In this document: in pieces, positions 7,998-17,125 of the stretch
How the letters are laid out: every line of letters begins with the position of its first letter
Position numbering within the stretch: position 1 is the first letter of the stretch
Source: Clostridia bacterium
Lineage (GTDB): Bacteria; Bacillota; Clostridia; Oscillospirales; Acutalibacteraceae
Direction of reading: 5' to 3'
Length of the DNA stretch: 63,820 bases
Assembly: GCA_017546665.1 (NCBI GenBank)
Contig: JAFYSE010000037.1
Coordinates: forward strand, 1-63,820
Notes under the pieces: model-generated
The model's input: only the letters and a program-made list of their open reading frames with translations
What the model was told of the DNA's origin: nothing
Databases searched by the model: none
Position numbers and translations under genes: made by a program

Positions 7998-9287
7998 TTA
8001 TTGCACGCCTGCTGCAACCTGAAGAATTTTACGAGCATCAAAGGCTGAAATCTTGCCATCGCCATTTACATCAGCTGTTTCAAACTGTTTTGCTGTAAAT
8101 GCTCTCATTCCTGCAACGTACTGTAATACCCATCTTGCATCAATAGCACTAACCTTACCGTCGCCAGTTACGTCACCAGGAATAGCATCCGGCAACATAT
8201 CATTTTCCTGTGCATACTCGTAAGCATAAGAGCCTACAGGAGCATCAATACAGAACTCCTCGTTACACATATTAAATGCGTTATCTGCAATTTCTGTTAC
8301 AGATGCAGGAATCGTAATTTTTTTAAGGTTTTCACATTTTTCAAAAGCTGCCTCACCAATTGTTGTAACACCTTCCGGAATCACAACTTCTTCAAATGTT
8401 GCACCTACAAATGCACCCTTACCGATTACTGTTACTGTTTCAGGGAAAGTAACATTTGAATAGTCAACAGATGCAGGTGCAAAAATGAGAGTTGTCTGTT
8501 CTTTATCATAAAGAATACCGTCTTTTGAGGAGAAGTTTTCGTTACCTTCTGCAACTTCAATCTTTGCTAAATCTACACTATTGCAGAACGCGTAGTCTTC
8601 GATTTTTTCCACACTTGCAGGAATTGTGATTTCTGTAAGACCACAGTTGTTGAATGCCATCAAGCCGATACTCTCAAGACCTTCCGGAAGTGCAACTGTT
8701 TTAAGTGCAAAGCAATTAACAAAAGCATATCCACTGATTGATTTAACTGTTGATGGAATTACAACTTCTGCAAGAGCTTCACAACCTCTGAAAGCAAGAA
8801 GACTAATATTAGTCATACCTTCAGGAATTACAACCTTTGTAAGTTCTTTACGGTCTCTGAAAGCTGCATCTGCCATAACGGTTGTGCCTTCTTTAATTGT
8901 GTATTCACCTGTAAGAGTTGTTTTTGCAACAATTACAAATTTACCAATATAAAGCACACCATCTTCCCAGTTTGCTTCATTTTTATAGAAAGCAGTTTTT
9001 GAAAAAACTAACTGACCGATTCTTTCAACAGTATCAGCAATCTGTACTGTTTCGATTTCAGGATTACTCCAGAAAGCACGGTTGTCAATAAAAACAACCT
9101 TATAACCATCAATTTCCTCAGGAATTACCAAGTCAACTGTGCCCTCTTTTGCCCCTGTAATCTTACAGGTCTTGTCCTCCTCTGAAATAACCTCATAAGT
9201 GAAGTCAGGAGTTTCTGCCATTGTCATTACTGCAAATACTGACAAAGCCATTACTAACGCCAAAATAATAGAGATTGTCTTTTTCAT
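7998..9287 (-). CDS. Secreted BspA-type leucine-rich repeat protein with C-terminal dockerin
   Basis: A 429-residue exported protein. A signal peptide (MKK, hydrophobic core ILALVMALSVFA, cleavage near MTMA-E) is followed by about ten BspA/LRR_5 repeats of the 'VVIPEGVTTIGEAAFEKC' type (about residues 50-360). The C-terminus is a type I dockerin with two calcium-binding repeats, GDVTGDGKVSAIDARWVLQ and ADVNGDGKISAFDARKILQ. Known dockerins bind cohesins on scaffoldin proteins, so it is probably displayed in a cellulosome-like or surface complex. What the LRR part binds is unknown. It is a single gene with its own promoter and terminator. Confidence 0.93.
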   Translation of the reverse strand: MKKTISIILALVMALSVFAVMTMAETPDFTYEVISEEDKTCKITGAKEGTVDLVIPEEIDGYKVVFIDNRAFWSNPEIETVQIADTVERIGQLVFSKTAFYKNEANWEDGVLYIGKFVIVAKTTLTGEYTIKEGTTVMADAAFRDRKELTKVVIPEGMTNISLLAFRGCEALAEVVIPSTVKSISGYAFVNCFALKTVALPEGLESIGLMAFNNCGLTEITIPASVEKIEDYAFCNSVDLAKIEVAEGNENFSSKDGILYDKEQTTLIFAPASVDYSNVTFPETVTVIGKGAFVGATFEEVVIPEGVTTIGEAAFEKCENLKKITIPASVTEIADNAFNMCNEEFCIDAPVGSYAYEYAQENDMLPDAIPGDVTGDGKVSAIDARWVLQYVAGMRAFTAKQFETADVNGDGKISAFDARKILQVAAGVQ

Positions 9288-9340
9288 AATAATTTCCCTT
9301 CCTAAATTTATATAAAAATTTTAGAAAATCCTACACCTAA

Positions 9341-9369
9341 ATTAAACCACAATAACCGACTTTTGTCAA
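9341..9369 (-). promoter_or_regulatory. Sigma-A promoter of the LRR-dockerin gene
   Basis: On the minus strand TTGACA (9369-9364), a 17-nt spacer, TTTAAT (9346-9341), about 50 nt upstream of the ATG. The -35 box directly follows the terminator of the M20 peptidase gene. Confidence 0.85.
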
Positions 9370-9376
9370 GAAAATA

Positions 9377-9397
9377 GGACGGGAGATTCTCCCGTCC
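9377..9397 (-). terminator. Terminator of the M20 peptidase gene
   Basis: A perfect 9-bp stem GGACGGGAG / CTCCCGTCC with a 3-nt loop, followed on the minus strand by TATTTTCTT. Confidence 0.85.
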
Positions 9398-9403
9398 TGT
9401 ATA

Positions 9404-10873
9404 TTAATCTTGTGTCATCTTTCTTATATATCGTTTAAAGAATGCTATTGCATCTTCGCAACATGCAATCGGAATTCTTTCGTTTGTACCATGAGTGCAG
9501 AGAAGAAGTTTTGTATCTGCTACAAACGGAGCAAAACGATAAATGTTTTCACAAACAGGCTCGTAGTTATAAGCATCTGTACCACCCATTACAAGGAATG
9601 GCGTTACAAGATTTTTACTGTTTTGTGCTTCTGCCAATTCTTTAATTGTCTGGAATGCTCTTGAATCTGTTGGTGAAACTTGTGATGATTCTTTACCCAC
9701 AAGGAATTCAACATCAATATCCTTATTTCTTACACTGTCGCGGATATGTTGTTCAACATCTTTAATTGAAACCCCCGGCATTGTACGGAAGTTAACAGTT
9801 ACACTTGCCTTTTGTGGAAGCACATTAAACTGTGGGCTACCCTCTGCCATTGTAACTGCTGTACAAGTACGGATAAGTGATGCCGCCGCAGGAATATTCT
9901 TGCAAATTGCAAGAATGAGTGGTTGTAAAATAGGAGCATTTACAAGCACCACTCTCAATGGATAACCCGCATTCATACCAACTCTCTTAATAAGTTGTTT
10001 GAGATAGTCAGGCATTGTTGCCTTGAATTGATGATTTTCAATATCCTTGATTACGTCTGCAAGTTTACCAACTGCAGTATGCTTTGGTGGTTGTGATGAA
10101 TGACCACCCTTTGCATTTACGCTAACCTTATAGTTTACACTACCTTTTTCAGCAATACCAACACCTGTAAGGTTAATGTCGAGAAGTTTACCAAGTTTTA
10201 CAGGAAGAATTGCTCCACCCTCGTCAAGGACTGCTTCAAGATGAACACCCTGCTCTTTAAGATATGCTGCTATCTGCTTTGCGCCATTGTCAGGGGCTGC
10301 AACAACCTCTTCATTATGACCTAAGCAGATATAAACTGTTCTTTTTGGACGGAAGCCCTCGTTAATAAGCTCTTCCATACATTCCATAACAGCAATAAGG
10401 TGGTTTTTCATATCCATAGCGCCTCTGCCCCAGATGAATTCACCGTCATTATAACCGCTGAATGGCTCGTGTTCCCAATCTTGTTCTGTTCCTGCTGTAA
10501 TTGGCACAACATCCTGATGAGCAAGCATTGCAATACCATCAAGACTTGGGTCAGTGCCTTCCCATTTATAAACAAGACTTGCATCTGCAACCTTTGTTTT
10601 TGTCATTGTTTTATGTACCAATGGGAATCTCTCTTCCAAAAATGCGTGGAAACGGTCAAACTCTGCCCAATCAACAAGTTCTCTGTCATAATTAGAGATT
10701 GTCTTGATTTTAATTGCATCACTTAAATCCTTGCAATATTTTTCCATGTTTATCATTTCAGGAAGCAACTTTTCTGTTTCTTGCTTTTTCTCTTTAAAGA
10801 AAATTGCACGTATAAGTGTTATTACAACGAATGCACCGAGTAATACTAAAATAATAATGCCTATTTCTTTCAT
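9404..10873 (-). CDS. Membrane-anchored M20 family metallopeptidase (carboxypeptidase S / PM20D1-like)
   Basis: A 489-residue di-zinc amidohydrolase of the M20 family. One N-terminal transmembrane helix (about residues 4-22) anchors it. Zinc and catalytic motifs are visible: MLAHQDVVP (H, D), WGRGAMDMKN (bridging D), GHNEEV (catalytic E), VLDEGG, and a late CTHGTNERI with the last zinc histidine. A bacterial dimerisation-type insert (VSVNAKGGHSSQPP) separates the two halves. Known relatives cleave or condense N-acyl amino acids or small peptides; the substrate here is unknown. I prefer ATG 10873 because the upstream GTG 10882 overlaps the GAGGTG ribosome site. It lies just downstream of hisE with no terminator seen between them. 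Confidence 0.88.
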   Translation of the reverse strand: MKEIGIIILVLLGAFVVITLIRAIFFKEKKQETEKLLPEMINMEKYCKDLSDAIKIKTISNYDRELVDWAEFDRFHAFLEERFPLVHKTMTKTKVADASLVYKWEGTDPSLDGIAMLAHQDVVPITAGTEQDWEHEPFSGYNDGEFIWGRGAMDMKNHLIAVMECMEELINEGFRPKRTVYICLGHNEEVVAAPDNGAKQIAAYLKEQGVHLEAVLDEGGAILPVKLGKLLDINLTGVGIAEKGSVNYKVSVNAKGGHSSQPPKHTAVGKLADVIKDIENHQFKATMPDYLKQLIKRVGMNAGYPLRVVLVNAPILQPLILAICKNIPAAASLIRTCTAVTMAEGSPQFNVLPQKASVTVNFRTMPGVSIKDVEQHIRDSVRNKDIDVEFLVGKESSQVSPTDSRAFQTIKELAEAQNSKNLVTPFLVMGGTDAYNYEPVCENIYRFAPFVADTKLLLCTHGTNERIPIACCEDAIAFFKRYIRKMTQD

Positions 10874-10921
10874 TTTACACACCTCATATATTTTTTTAAA
10901 AGCAGGAAAATAGGTCGTGTT

Positions 10922-11248
10922 TTATGTATTCTTATCTACCTGATGGAATACTTTTAAATTTCCTGTTTTATTGCTACGCTTATCAAGTTCTGCCATAACA
11001 TCTGAAACCTCAATACCCTCGTTTGCCATCATAACAAAAAGGTGGAAAAGAAGGTCGCTGATTTCACCAACAGTTTCTTCCTTGTTGCCATTCTTCGCAG
11101 CAATAATTGTTTCACTACATTCCTCGCCCACTTTTTTGAGAATTTTATCAAGTCCCTTTTCAAAAAGATAGCAAGTGTATGAGCCTTCCTGTTTATTTTC
11201 TTTTCTTTCGAGTATTGTTTCGTAAAGATTTACTAATGTATCGTTCAT
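10922..11248 (-). CDS. hisE: Phosphoribosyl-ATP pyrophosphatase HisE
   Basis: A 108-residue MazG-fold enzyme for step 2 of histidine synthesis (PR-ATP to PR-AMP). The helix with KVGEECSETIIAAKN and the downstream EISDLLFHLFVMM block carry the acidic metal ligands. The ATG at 11248 is taken as start because the GTG at 11257 lies in the AGGTG ribosome site. It is encoded separately from HisI and ends the operon. Confidence 0.93.
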   Translation of the reverse strand: MNDTLVNLYETILERKENKQEGSYTCYLFEKGLDKILKKVGEECSETIIAAKNGNKEETVGEISDLLFHLFVMMANEGIEVSDVMAELDKRSNKTGNLKVFHQVDKNT

Positions 11249-11257
11249 TTCTATCAC

Positions 11258-11572
11258 CTATTTGATTTTATTAAAGAAACAGGATTTACTACCTGTATGA
11301 CAAGCAGGACCTGTCTGTTCTACTTTTATTAAAAGTGTGTCGTCATCACAGTCACCGTGGATTGAAACTACCTTTTGAAGATGTCCTGATGTCGCACCTT
11401 TGTTCCAAAGCTCTTGACGGGAGCGACTCCAGAACCAAGTGTAACCTGTTTCAAGAGTTTTTGCCATTGATTCTTTATTCATATAAGCAAGCATTAAGAT
11501 TTCTCCCGTGCTCTCTTCCTGAATAATTGCAGGGATTAACTCTGCTTTTACAAAATATTTATCAAGGTTCAT
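11258..11572 (-). CDS. hisI: Phosphoribosyl-AMP cyclohydrolase HisI
   Basis: A 104-residue single-domain cyclohydrolase opening the purine ring of PR-AMP (step 3). The ILMLAYMN start, [18 protein letters not shown] and the zinc/metal region [22 protein letters not shown] are typical. Its ATG overlaps the hisA stop (TAATG). It ends with TAG, which shows that amber is used as an ordinary stop in this operon. Confidence 0.95.
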   Translation of the reverse strand: MNLDKYFVKAELIPAIIQEESTGEILMLAYMNKESMAKTLETGYTWFWSRSRQELWNKGATSGHLQKVVSIHGDCDDDTLLIKVEQTGPACHTGSKSCFFNKIK

Positions 11573-12285
11573 TATTTTGCCTCCTTGATTGCATCAACTA
11601 AATTCAATGTGCCACTGTAAATACTTCTGCCACAGATTGCACCATACATATTAGCATTTTTAAGGTCAATGATATTCTGAATATCCTTAATGCCACCACT
11701 TGCAGTAATATTGCAAGAAACTGCCTCGTTGAGTTTTACTAACTGTGTGAGATTAGGACCTGAAAGCATACCGTCACAATCAATATCTGTAAAGATAACA
11801 TACTTTACACCAAAATCTTCCATTCTCTTTGCAAGGTCGATATAGTGAGTATCGCTTTTTTCTGTCCAACCTTCAGTTGCAACCATTTCGTTTTTAGCGT
11901 CGATTCCAACTGCGATTCTGTCACCAAATTCTTTACAAGCCTCTTTTACAAGTTGTGGATTTTTAAGAGCAGCAGAGCCGATAATTACTCTTTCGATGCC
12001 ATTCTGAATATAGAAATCAACATCCTTCATTGTACGGATACCACCGCCGACTTCCACTTTAAGGCCACTATTTTTAGCAACATCAAGGAAAATGTCTGAA
12101 TTGATTCTTACACCGTCAAGTGCACCATTAAGGTCAACCATGTGAATCCATTCTGCACCTGCTTTTTTGAAATTGAGTGCAGTTTCCATATAGCTGTCTG
12201 CGACCTTACCCGCTGTTGCAAAGTCCCCTTTATAAAGACGGACACATTCTTTATCTTTTATGTCTATTGCCGGAAAAATAATCAT
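11572..12285 (-). CDS. hisA: ProFAR isomerase HisA
   Basis: A 237-residue (beta/alpha)8 barrel isomerising ProFAR to PRFAR. The N-terminal catalytic aspartate is in [17 protein letters not shown], the phosphate-binding VGGGIRT lies mid-protein, and the second half aspartate is in [14 protein letters not shown]. Normally hisH precedes and hisF follows hisA; neither is here, and hisA sits directly between hisB and hisI. Confidence 0.95.
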   Translation of the reverse strand: MIIFPAIDIKDKECVRLYKGDFATAGKVADSYMETALNFKKAGAEWIHMVDLNGALDGVRINSDIFLDVAKNSGLKVEVGGGIRTMKDVDFYIQNGIERVIIGSAALKNPQLVKEACKEFGDRIAVGIDAKNEMVATEGWTEKSDTHYIDLAKRMEDFGVKYVIFTDIDCDGMLSGPNLTQLVKLNEAVSCNITASGGIKDIQNIIDLKNANMYGAICGRSIYSGTLNLVDAIKEAK

Positions 12286-12288
12286 CTC

Positions 12289-12861
12289 TTAAAGAGTCCC
12301 CTTTGTTGAAAGTGTTTTATCTGTTTTTTCTGTTGCAATACTCATTGCGTGGCCAAATGCCTTGAAAATTGCTTCTGCAATATGGTGGGAATTATCCCCA
12401 TAAGGTGCACGGAGATGAACTGTGATTTTTGCATTATCAGCAACTGCACGGAAGAATTCAACACACATACAAGCATCGAAATCTCCGCACTTTTCCTGTG
12501 GGAAATTTGCTTCAAAAACAGTGTATGCACGATTACAAATGTCAACTGCACAAAAACCGAGTGCCTCATCCATTGGGACAAAGAAACTGCCATAACGAAC
12601 AAGATTGGATTTATCACCTAAACACTCAAAAAGTGCCTGACCGAGTACAATGCCGATATCCTCAACTGTGTGGTGACAGTCAACTTCTGTGTCACCCTTG
12701 CAAGTAACTGTTAGGCCGTAACCTGCGTGAGTTGCAAAGGCTGTGAGCATATGGTCAAAGAAGCCAACACCTGTATTAACTTTAACCTCACCACCATCAA
12801 GGCAGAGTGTTAAATTTATATCTGTTTCCTTTGTTTTTCTGTTTATTGTTGCAGTTCTCAT
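12289..12861 (-). CDS. hisB: Imidazoleglycerol-phosphate dehydratase HisB
   Basis: A 190-residue monofunctional IGP dehydratase (no phosphatase domain). The metal-binding motifs FFDHMLTAFATHAG and DCHHTVEDIGI and the late DNSHHIAEAIFKA histidines are intact. Its ATG shares a base with the TAA that ends the full hisC frame (TAATG), evidence that hisC originally extended that far and that the two were translationally coupled. Confidence 0.95.
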   Translation of the reverse strand: MRTATINRKTKETDINLTLCLDGGEVKVNTGVGFFDHMLTAFATHAGYGLTVTCKGDTEVDCHHTVEDIGIVLGQALFECLGDKSNLVRYGSFFVPMDEALGFCAVDICNRAYTVFEANFPQEKCGDFDACMCVEFFRAVADNAKITVHLRAPYGDNSHHIAEAIFKAFGHAMSIATEKTDKTLSTKGTL

Positions 12862-13925
12862 TATATTTCCTCCAACACTTTTTTGAAAGTGGCAAGCATT
12901 TTTTCGTTTTCATCCTTGCTACCTGCAGTAATTCTCAAATAGTCACCCATATTGCGAATAATAATGCTATTCTATTTCATTTTTTCAAAAATCTGCTTCG
13001 CATTTTTTGCTTTCATAAATACAAAGTTTGTATGGGTTTCGTAAATTTTTTCGATTTTTTCGCTTTCGATTTTAAGTAATTCTGCGTAAAGCTCTTTCTT
13101 TGAATTTACAACTGTTTCAATGCAGCTATCAATATAATCAGGATGTGAGAAAAGCACTTCGCCAAGAGCCTGTGAAACAGAGTTTACATTATATGGTGAT
13201 TTAACTGCACGAATTACATTAGTAAGAGTTTTGTTTGCAACTGCAAAACCCAGACGAAGTGCAGCACAACCGAGAGCCTTTGAACAAGTCTTTAAAATAA
13301 TGAGATTATCATAATTTTGGAATTCACCCATTAAGCTCTCACTCACTGCAAAGTCCATATATGCTTCATCAAGGACAACAAGTGCATTAGTATTATTGAT
13401 GAGTTTTCTTATTTCATCTGCTTTGATAATTCTTGATGTAGGGTTACAAGGATTTGATAAAATTACAATTCTCACATTTTCTTTGTTTGCCATATCAATT
13501 ACATCATCAATATTCACATCAAGATTTTCATTTTTCTGATACTTTACACTTTCACATTCTGCAATTTCTGCATAGAAACGATACATTGAGAAATCAGGCT
13601 CAAGAGTTAAAATCTTGTCACCTTTTTGCAAAAATGCATTCATTATGACTGAAATAATTTCGTCAGAGCCGTTACCTGCAGTAACACAATCAGGGTCAAC
13701 ATTGAAATAGTCTGCAAAACCTTTTAAAAGTTTTGTTGCCATTGGGTCAGGATAACGATTAAGAGCAGAATTTTTAAGTGCTTCAACCATTTCATTCTCG
13801 ATTTCTTCTGGAACAGTCAAAAAGGACTCGTTGGCATCAAGACGAATTTCATAAGTACCGCTGATTGGCTCATAAGGTGTTAAGTTTTTCACTTTATCAT
13901 TTAATCGAAACATATTAGTCCTCAA
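12861..13925 (-). pseudogene. hisC: Histidinol-phosphate aminotransferase HisC interrupted by in-frame amber codon
   Basis: A PLP-dependent class I/II aminotransferase converting imidazole-acetol phosphate to histidinol phosphate. Residues 1-317 look normal, with AGNGSDEII, NPCNPTSRI, DEAYMDF and the PLP lysine in KTCSKALG. Codon 318 is TAG (12974-12972). The same frame then continues for 36 codons to TAA at 12863-12861 and encodes a proper HisC tail (IIIRNMGDYLRITAGSKDEN), including the arginine expected to bind substrate phosphate. A single base change would restore an ordinary residue. The visible open frame (12972-13925) would lack the tail. It could be a recent nonsense mutation, suppressor-dependent readthrough, or a sequencing error. 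Confidence 0.85.
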
Positions 13926-15213
13926 ATCTAACTTTTATGGAATTTGCGTGAGCAGTTAAGCCCTCTGTATCTGCAAGTTTAACAACTTTATCCTTGCACT
14001 CACGGAGTGCATCTTCTGTATAGTAAATAAAGCTTGATTTCTTAATAAAACTGTCGACGGACAATGGCGAGAAAAATCTTGCAGTACCACTTGTTGGAAG
14101 AACATGGTTAGGACCTGCAAAATAGTCACCCAAAGGTTCAGGTGAATAATTACCAAGGAATACGCTACCTGCATTATCCATTCTGCCAATATATTCAAGC
14201 GGATTTTCTACACACATTTCAAGGTGTTCAGGTGCCAATTTGTTAGCAAAGTCAACTGCCTTGTCCATATTGTCACAGATAATAATTGCACTGTAATCTT
14301 TAAGTGATTTTTCTATAATCTCTTTTCTTGAAAGAGTAGCACATTGACGAGCAAGTTCAACTTTTGTTTCTTCTGCTATTCTTTCACTTGTTGTAATAAG
14401 AATTGCAGATGCTAAAACATCGTGTTCAGCCTGACTCATAAGGTCGGCAGCAAGGAATTTTGGATTTGCAGTTTCGTCTGCAACAATGAGAATTTCGCTT
14501 GGACCTGCAACCATATCAATATCCACTGTACCATAGAGAAGTTTCTTTGCAGTAGCAACAAAGATATTACCGGGGCCTACAATTTTATCAACCTTCGGCA
14601 CTGTTTCTGTACCATAAGCTAAAGCTGCAACTGCCTGTGCACCACCCATAAGGAATACTCTGTCAACTCCTGCAATCTTTGCCGCAGCAAGAATGTCTGG
14701 ATTTGGTGTACCATCCTTTGCAGGGGGAGTTACCATTACAATCTCTTTAACTCCTGCAATCTTTGCAGGAATTGCATTCATAAGTACGCTTGATGGATAT
14801 GCAGCAGTGCCACCCGGTACATAGATACCAACTCTCTCAAGACCACGTACACGTTGACCCATAATAACGCCGTTTTCCTTTGTTGTGAGCCAACTCTGTT
14901 GTTTCTGACGAGCGTGAAAATCACGAATGTTCTCGGCAGCATCTTCAAGTGATTTTACAAAGAATGGGTCGCATTTTTCAATCGCTTTATCAATTTCTTC
15001 CTTTGTAATCTCTGCTTTCTGGGGTGCCTTACCATCAAATTTTACTGTATATTCATATACGGCTTTATCACCGTTCATTTTTACATTTTCAAGAATGTCC
15101 GTAACGGCAAGAGTAACCTTTTTGTCAACCTCGCCACTTCTTTCTTTAAGTTGTGCGATAAGGGAAACATCTGCCTTACCGTCCGCAAAAACTGTATTTA
15201 TCATATCATTCAC
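13915..15213 (-). CDS. hisD: Histidinol dehydrogenase HisD
   Basis: A 432-residue zinc- and NAD-dependent enzyme doing the last two oxidations to histidine. Typical blocks are YVPGGTAAYPSSVLMN, the KIVGPGN signature, DMVAGPSEI and AEHDVLASAIL. The catalytic Glu-His pair is in the LAPEHLE segment and a zinc histidine is in TAHANSI. It overlaps hisC by 11 bp and hisG by 8 bp, consistent with one operon. The length is normal for the family. Confidence 0.96.
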   Translation of the reverse strand: MNDMINTVFADGKADVSLIAQLKERSGEVDKKVTLAVTDILENVKMNGDKAVYEYTVKFDGKAPQKAEITKEEIDKAIEKCDPFFVKSLEDAAENIRDFHARQKQQSWLTTKENGVIMGQRVRGLERVGIYVPGGTAAYPSSVLMNAIPAKIAGVKEIVMVTPPAKDGTPNPDILAAAKIAGVDRVFLMGGAQAVAALAYGTETVPKVDKIVGPGNIFVATAKKLLYGTVDIDMVAGPSEILIVADETANPKFLAADLMSQAEHDVLASAILITTSERIAEETKVELARQCATLSRKEIIEKSLKDYSAIIICDNMDKAVDFANKLAPEHLEMCVENPLEYIGRMDNAGSVFLGNYSPEPLGDYFAGPNHVLPTSGTARFFSPLSVDSFIKKSSFIYYTEDALRECKDKVVKLADTEGLTAHANSIKVRFED

Positions 15214-15838
15214 CCTTTGGGATTACTTTTTCTATTTCTTCAAGGAATTTGTCAATTTCCTCACGACGAAGTTTCATACTCGCCATATTAACGATTACTC
15301 GTGCAGAAACGGGCATAATTTTTTCTTTCACTTCAAGTCCGTTTTCTTTAAGTGTTGTACCTGTTTCAACAATATCCACAATACCATCGGCAAGATTTAA
15401 AAGTGGAGCTAATTCAACAGAGCCTTCGATTTTAATAATCTTAACATCCATACCCTTGCCTTCAAAATATGCCTTTGTAATATTTGGATATTTTGTTGCT
15501 ATTCTTTTTGTATTAAACCCGTCGTAAAAATCAACACCCTTTTGTGTTGCAAGGGCAAAATCACATTTACCAAGGTTTAAATCCATCATTTCATAGAAGC
15601 TTTTTCCGTTTTCTACGATTGTATCCTTGCCAACGATACCGATATCGCAAACACCATGTTCAACATAAGTGATAACATCCGCTGCCTTTGCAAGGACAAC
15701 TTCGTAATCTCCTGCGTTGAGAATCAAGCGTCTGCCTTTATTAATAAGCTCATCACAATCAATTCCCATTTTTTGAAAAAGCTCAACACTTTTCTTTTCA
15801 AGTCTGCCTTTTGTAAGGGCTATTCTCAATTTTTTCAT
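15206..15838 (-). CDS. hisG: ATP phosphoribosyltransferase catalytic subunit HisG (short form)
   Basis: A 210-residue short-form HisG, catalysing the committed step (ATP + PRPP). The start LRIALTKGRLEKKS and the PRPP-binding region DGIVDIVETGTTLKENGL are typical. It lacks the C-terminal regulatory ACT-like domain of long HisG, so it needs HisZ, which is encoded directly upstream with a 4-bp overlap. Feedback by histidine would then act on the HisG-HisZ complex. Confidence 0.95.
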   Translation of the reverse strand: MKKLRIALTKGRLEKKSVELFQKMGIDCDELINKGRRLILNAGDYEVVLAKAADVITYVEHGVCDIGIVGKDTIVENGKSFYEMMDLNLGKCDFALATQKGVDFYDGFNTKRIATKYPNITKAYFEGKGMDVKIIKIEGSVELAPLLNLADGIVDIVETGTTLKENGLEVKEKIMPVSARVIVNMASMKLRREEIDKFLEEIEKVIPKGE

Positions 15839-17031
15839 AAGATTTCCTCCCTTACTGTGTCACCAACTACGCAAACTTTTTTAATTCCTTTTGTAAGAGC
15901 GTATTCTTTTGTGTCTTCAAGTGTTTCGAATGTACTGTTTTCACAATAAACACCCTCTGCACGAAGATTTTTAGAATATTCCAAAGCCTTTACTATGTAA
16001 TTTTGTTCACCGAAAACTATGATTTCAGGGATTTTTTCTTTATCAAGTTCATTTCGTGAAAGCATAACATTCGCGAGGTCGCCTGTTTCAATACCAAAAC
16101 CTGTTGATGGCATATTACGACCAAATTCAGCACCAAGGCTATCGTAACGACCACCTGAAACAACGGAAACACCACTACCCTGCAAATAACCTTTAAAGAT
16201 AATGCCTGTATAGTAATTTGTTCTGTTAACAAGACTTAAATCAATAACTATTTTTTCGGAAAGTCCCGCATCACACAAAAGCATATATAACTCTTTTAAA
16301 TAGTCAAGGCTATTTTGTCCTTCGTCGCCTAAATCAATCTGTTTTGCTTGCTCAATAACCTCAAGTCCACCAAAGAATCTAGGAAGATTACGGATACAGT
16401 CAGTTACGTCCGATTTTCCGATTCTATCAAGAATATTATTAAGTGAAACAAAATTTCTGCTTTCAACGCAGTCGTAAATTTCACTTACAACATCATCAGT
16501 TACATTGAGTTTTTTGCAAAGTTCTTTAAAGAAACCTGCGTGACCAATTTCAAGTTTAAAATCTGCCGATGTGCAACTTTCAATAGCCTCAACAGCAGTT
16601 GTAATAACCTCTAAATCTGCACGAAGTCCATAAGCACCCATAAGCTCAATACCACTCTGTGTTGCCTCATCATTTCTACCTGTTAAATTCTTCTGTCTTA
16701 CAAAAACATTTTGATTATAATAAAGACGAAGTGGCAAACGAGCATTTTGAAAACGAGTTGAAACAAGTCTCGCAATAGGAAGTGTTGAATCGGGACGAAG
16801 CACTAAAAGTCTGCCATAAGAATCCGTCAAACTGTAAAGGTCCTCTGGGTTATAGCCTGAACTGTCCCTATTAAACACATCAAAAAATTCTATTGTGGGT
16901 GTCATTACCTTTTCATAACCCTTTGATTTAAAGACTGCTGAAAGTCTTTTTTCTGCACAACGGATTGCACGGCTTTCCTGTGCTAAATAGTCTTTTGTTC
17001 CTTCGGGCGTAATTTTGGAATAATTTTTCAT
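15835..17031 (-). CDS. hisZ: ATP phosphoribosyltransferase regulatory subunit HisZ
   Basis: A 398-residue paralogue of class II histidyl-tRNA synthetase acting as allosteric subunit of short HisG. Synthetase-like motif 2 is visible as LRPDSTLPIARL, and the glycine-rich VSGGRYDSLGAEFG and STGFGIETG follow. Synthetase-like histidine motifs are degenerate, as in HisZ. It is the first gene of the his operon, 95 bp downstream of polC with its own promoter in between. The last ~80 residues resemble a shortened anticodon-binding domain. Confidence 0.9.
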   Translation of the reverse strand: MKNYSKITPEGTKDYLAQESRAIRCAEKRLSAVFKSKGYEKVMTPTIEFFDVFNRDSSGYNPEDLYSLTDSYGRLLVLRPDSTLPIARLVSTRFQNARLPLRLYYNQNVFVRQKNLTGRNDEATQSGIELMGAYGLRADLEVITTAVEAIESCTSADFKLEIGHAGFFKELCKKLNVTDDVVSEIYDCVESRNFVSLNNILDRIGKSDVTDCIRNLPRFFGGLEVIEQAKQIDLGDEGQNSLDYLKELYMLLCDAGLSEKIVIDLSLVNRTNYYTGIIFKGYLQGSGVSVVSGGRYDSLGAEFGRNMPSTGFGIETGDLANVMLSRNELDKEKIPEIIVFGEQNYIVKALEYSKNLRAEGVYCENSTFETLEDTKEYALTKGIKKVCVVGDTVREEIL

Positions 17032-17075
17032 CTATAAAATGTCCTTTTTACTGTTTTTCGCTTTAGTGTGCTAAT

Positions 17076-17104
17076 ATGCTACCATAATAAAGTATAACCG
17101 TCAA
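17076..17104 (-). promoter_or_regulatory. Promoter of the his operon
   Basis: On the minus strand TTGACG (17104-17099), a 17-nt spacer and TAGCAT (17081-17076), 45 nt before hisZ. The gap is too short for a T-box leader and none is seen. Confidence 0.65.
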
Positions 17105-17125
17105 GTATAATATTACACAAATATA

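Noticed and set aside
12349-12621. Overlapping + strand frames opposite hisB
   Set aside because: Antisense shadows within a conserved enzyme gene.
12861-13925. Amber codon reassigned to an amino acid in this organism
   Set aside because: hisI (TAG at 11260-11258) and the serine dehydratase gene (TAG at 30534-30536) use TAG at their natural ends, so general reassignment is unlikely.
17032-17125. Histidine T-box or riboswitch before hisZ
   Set aside because: The gap is only 94 bp, is occupied by a promoter, and shows no T-box signature.
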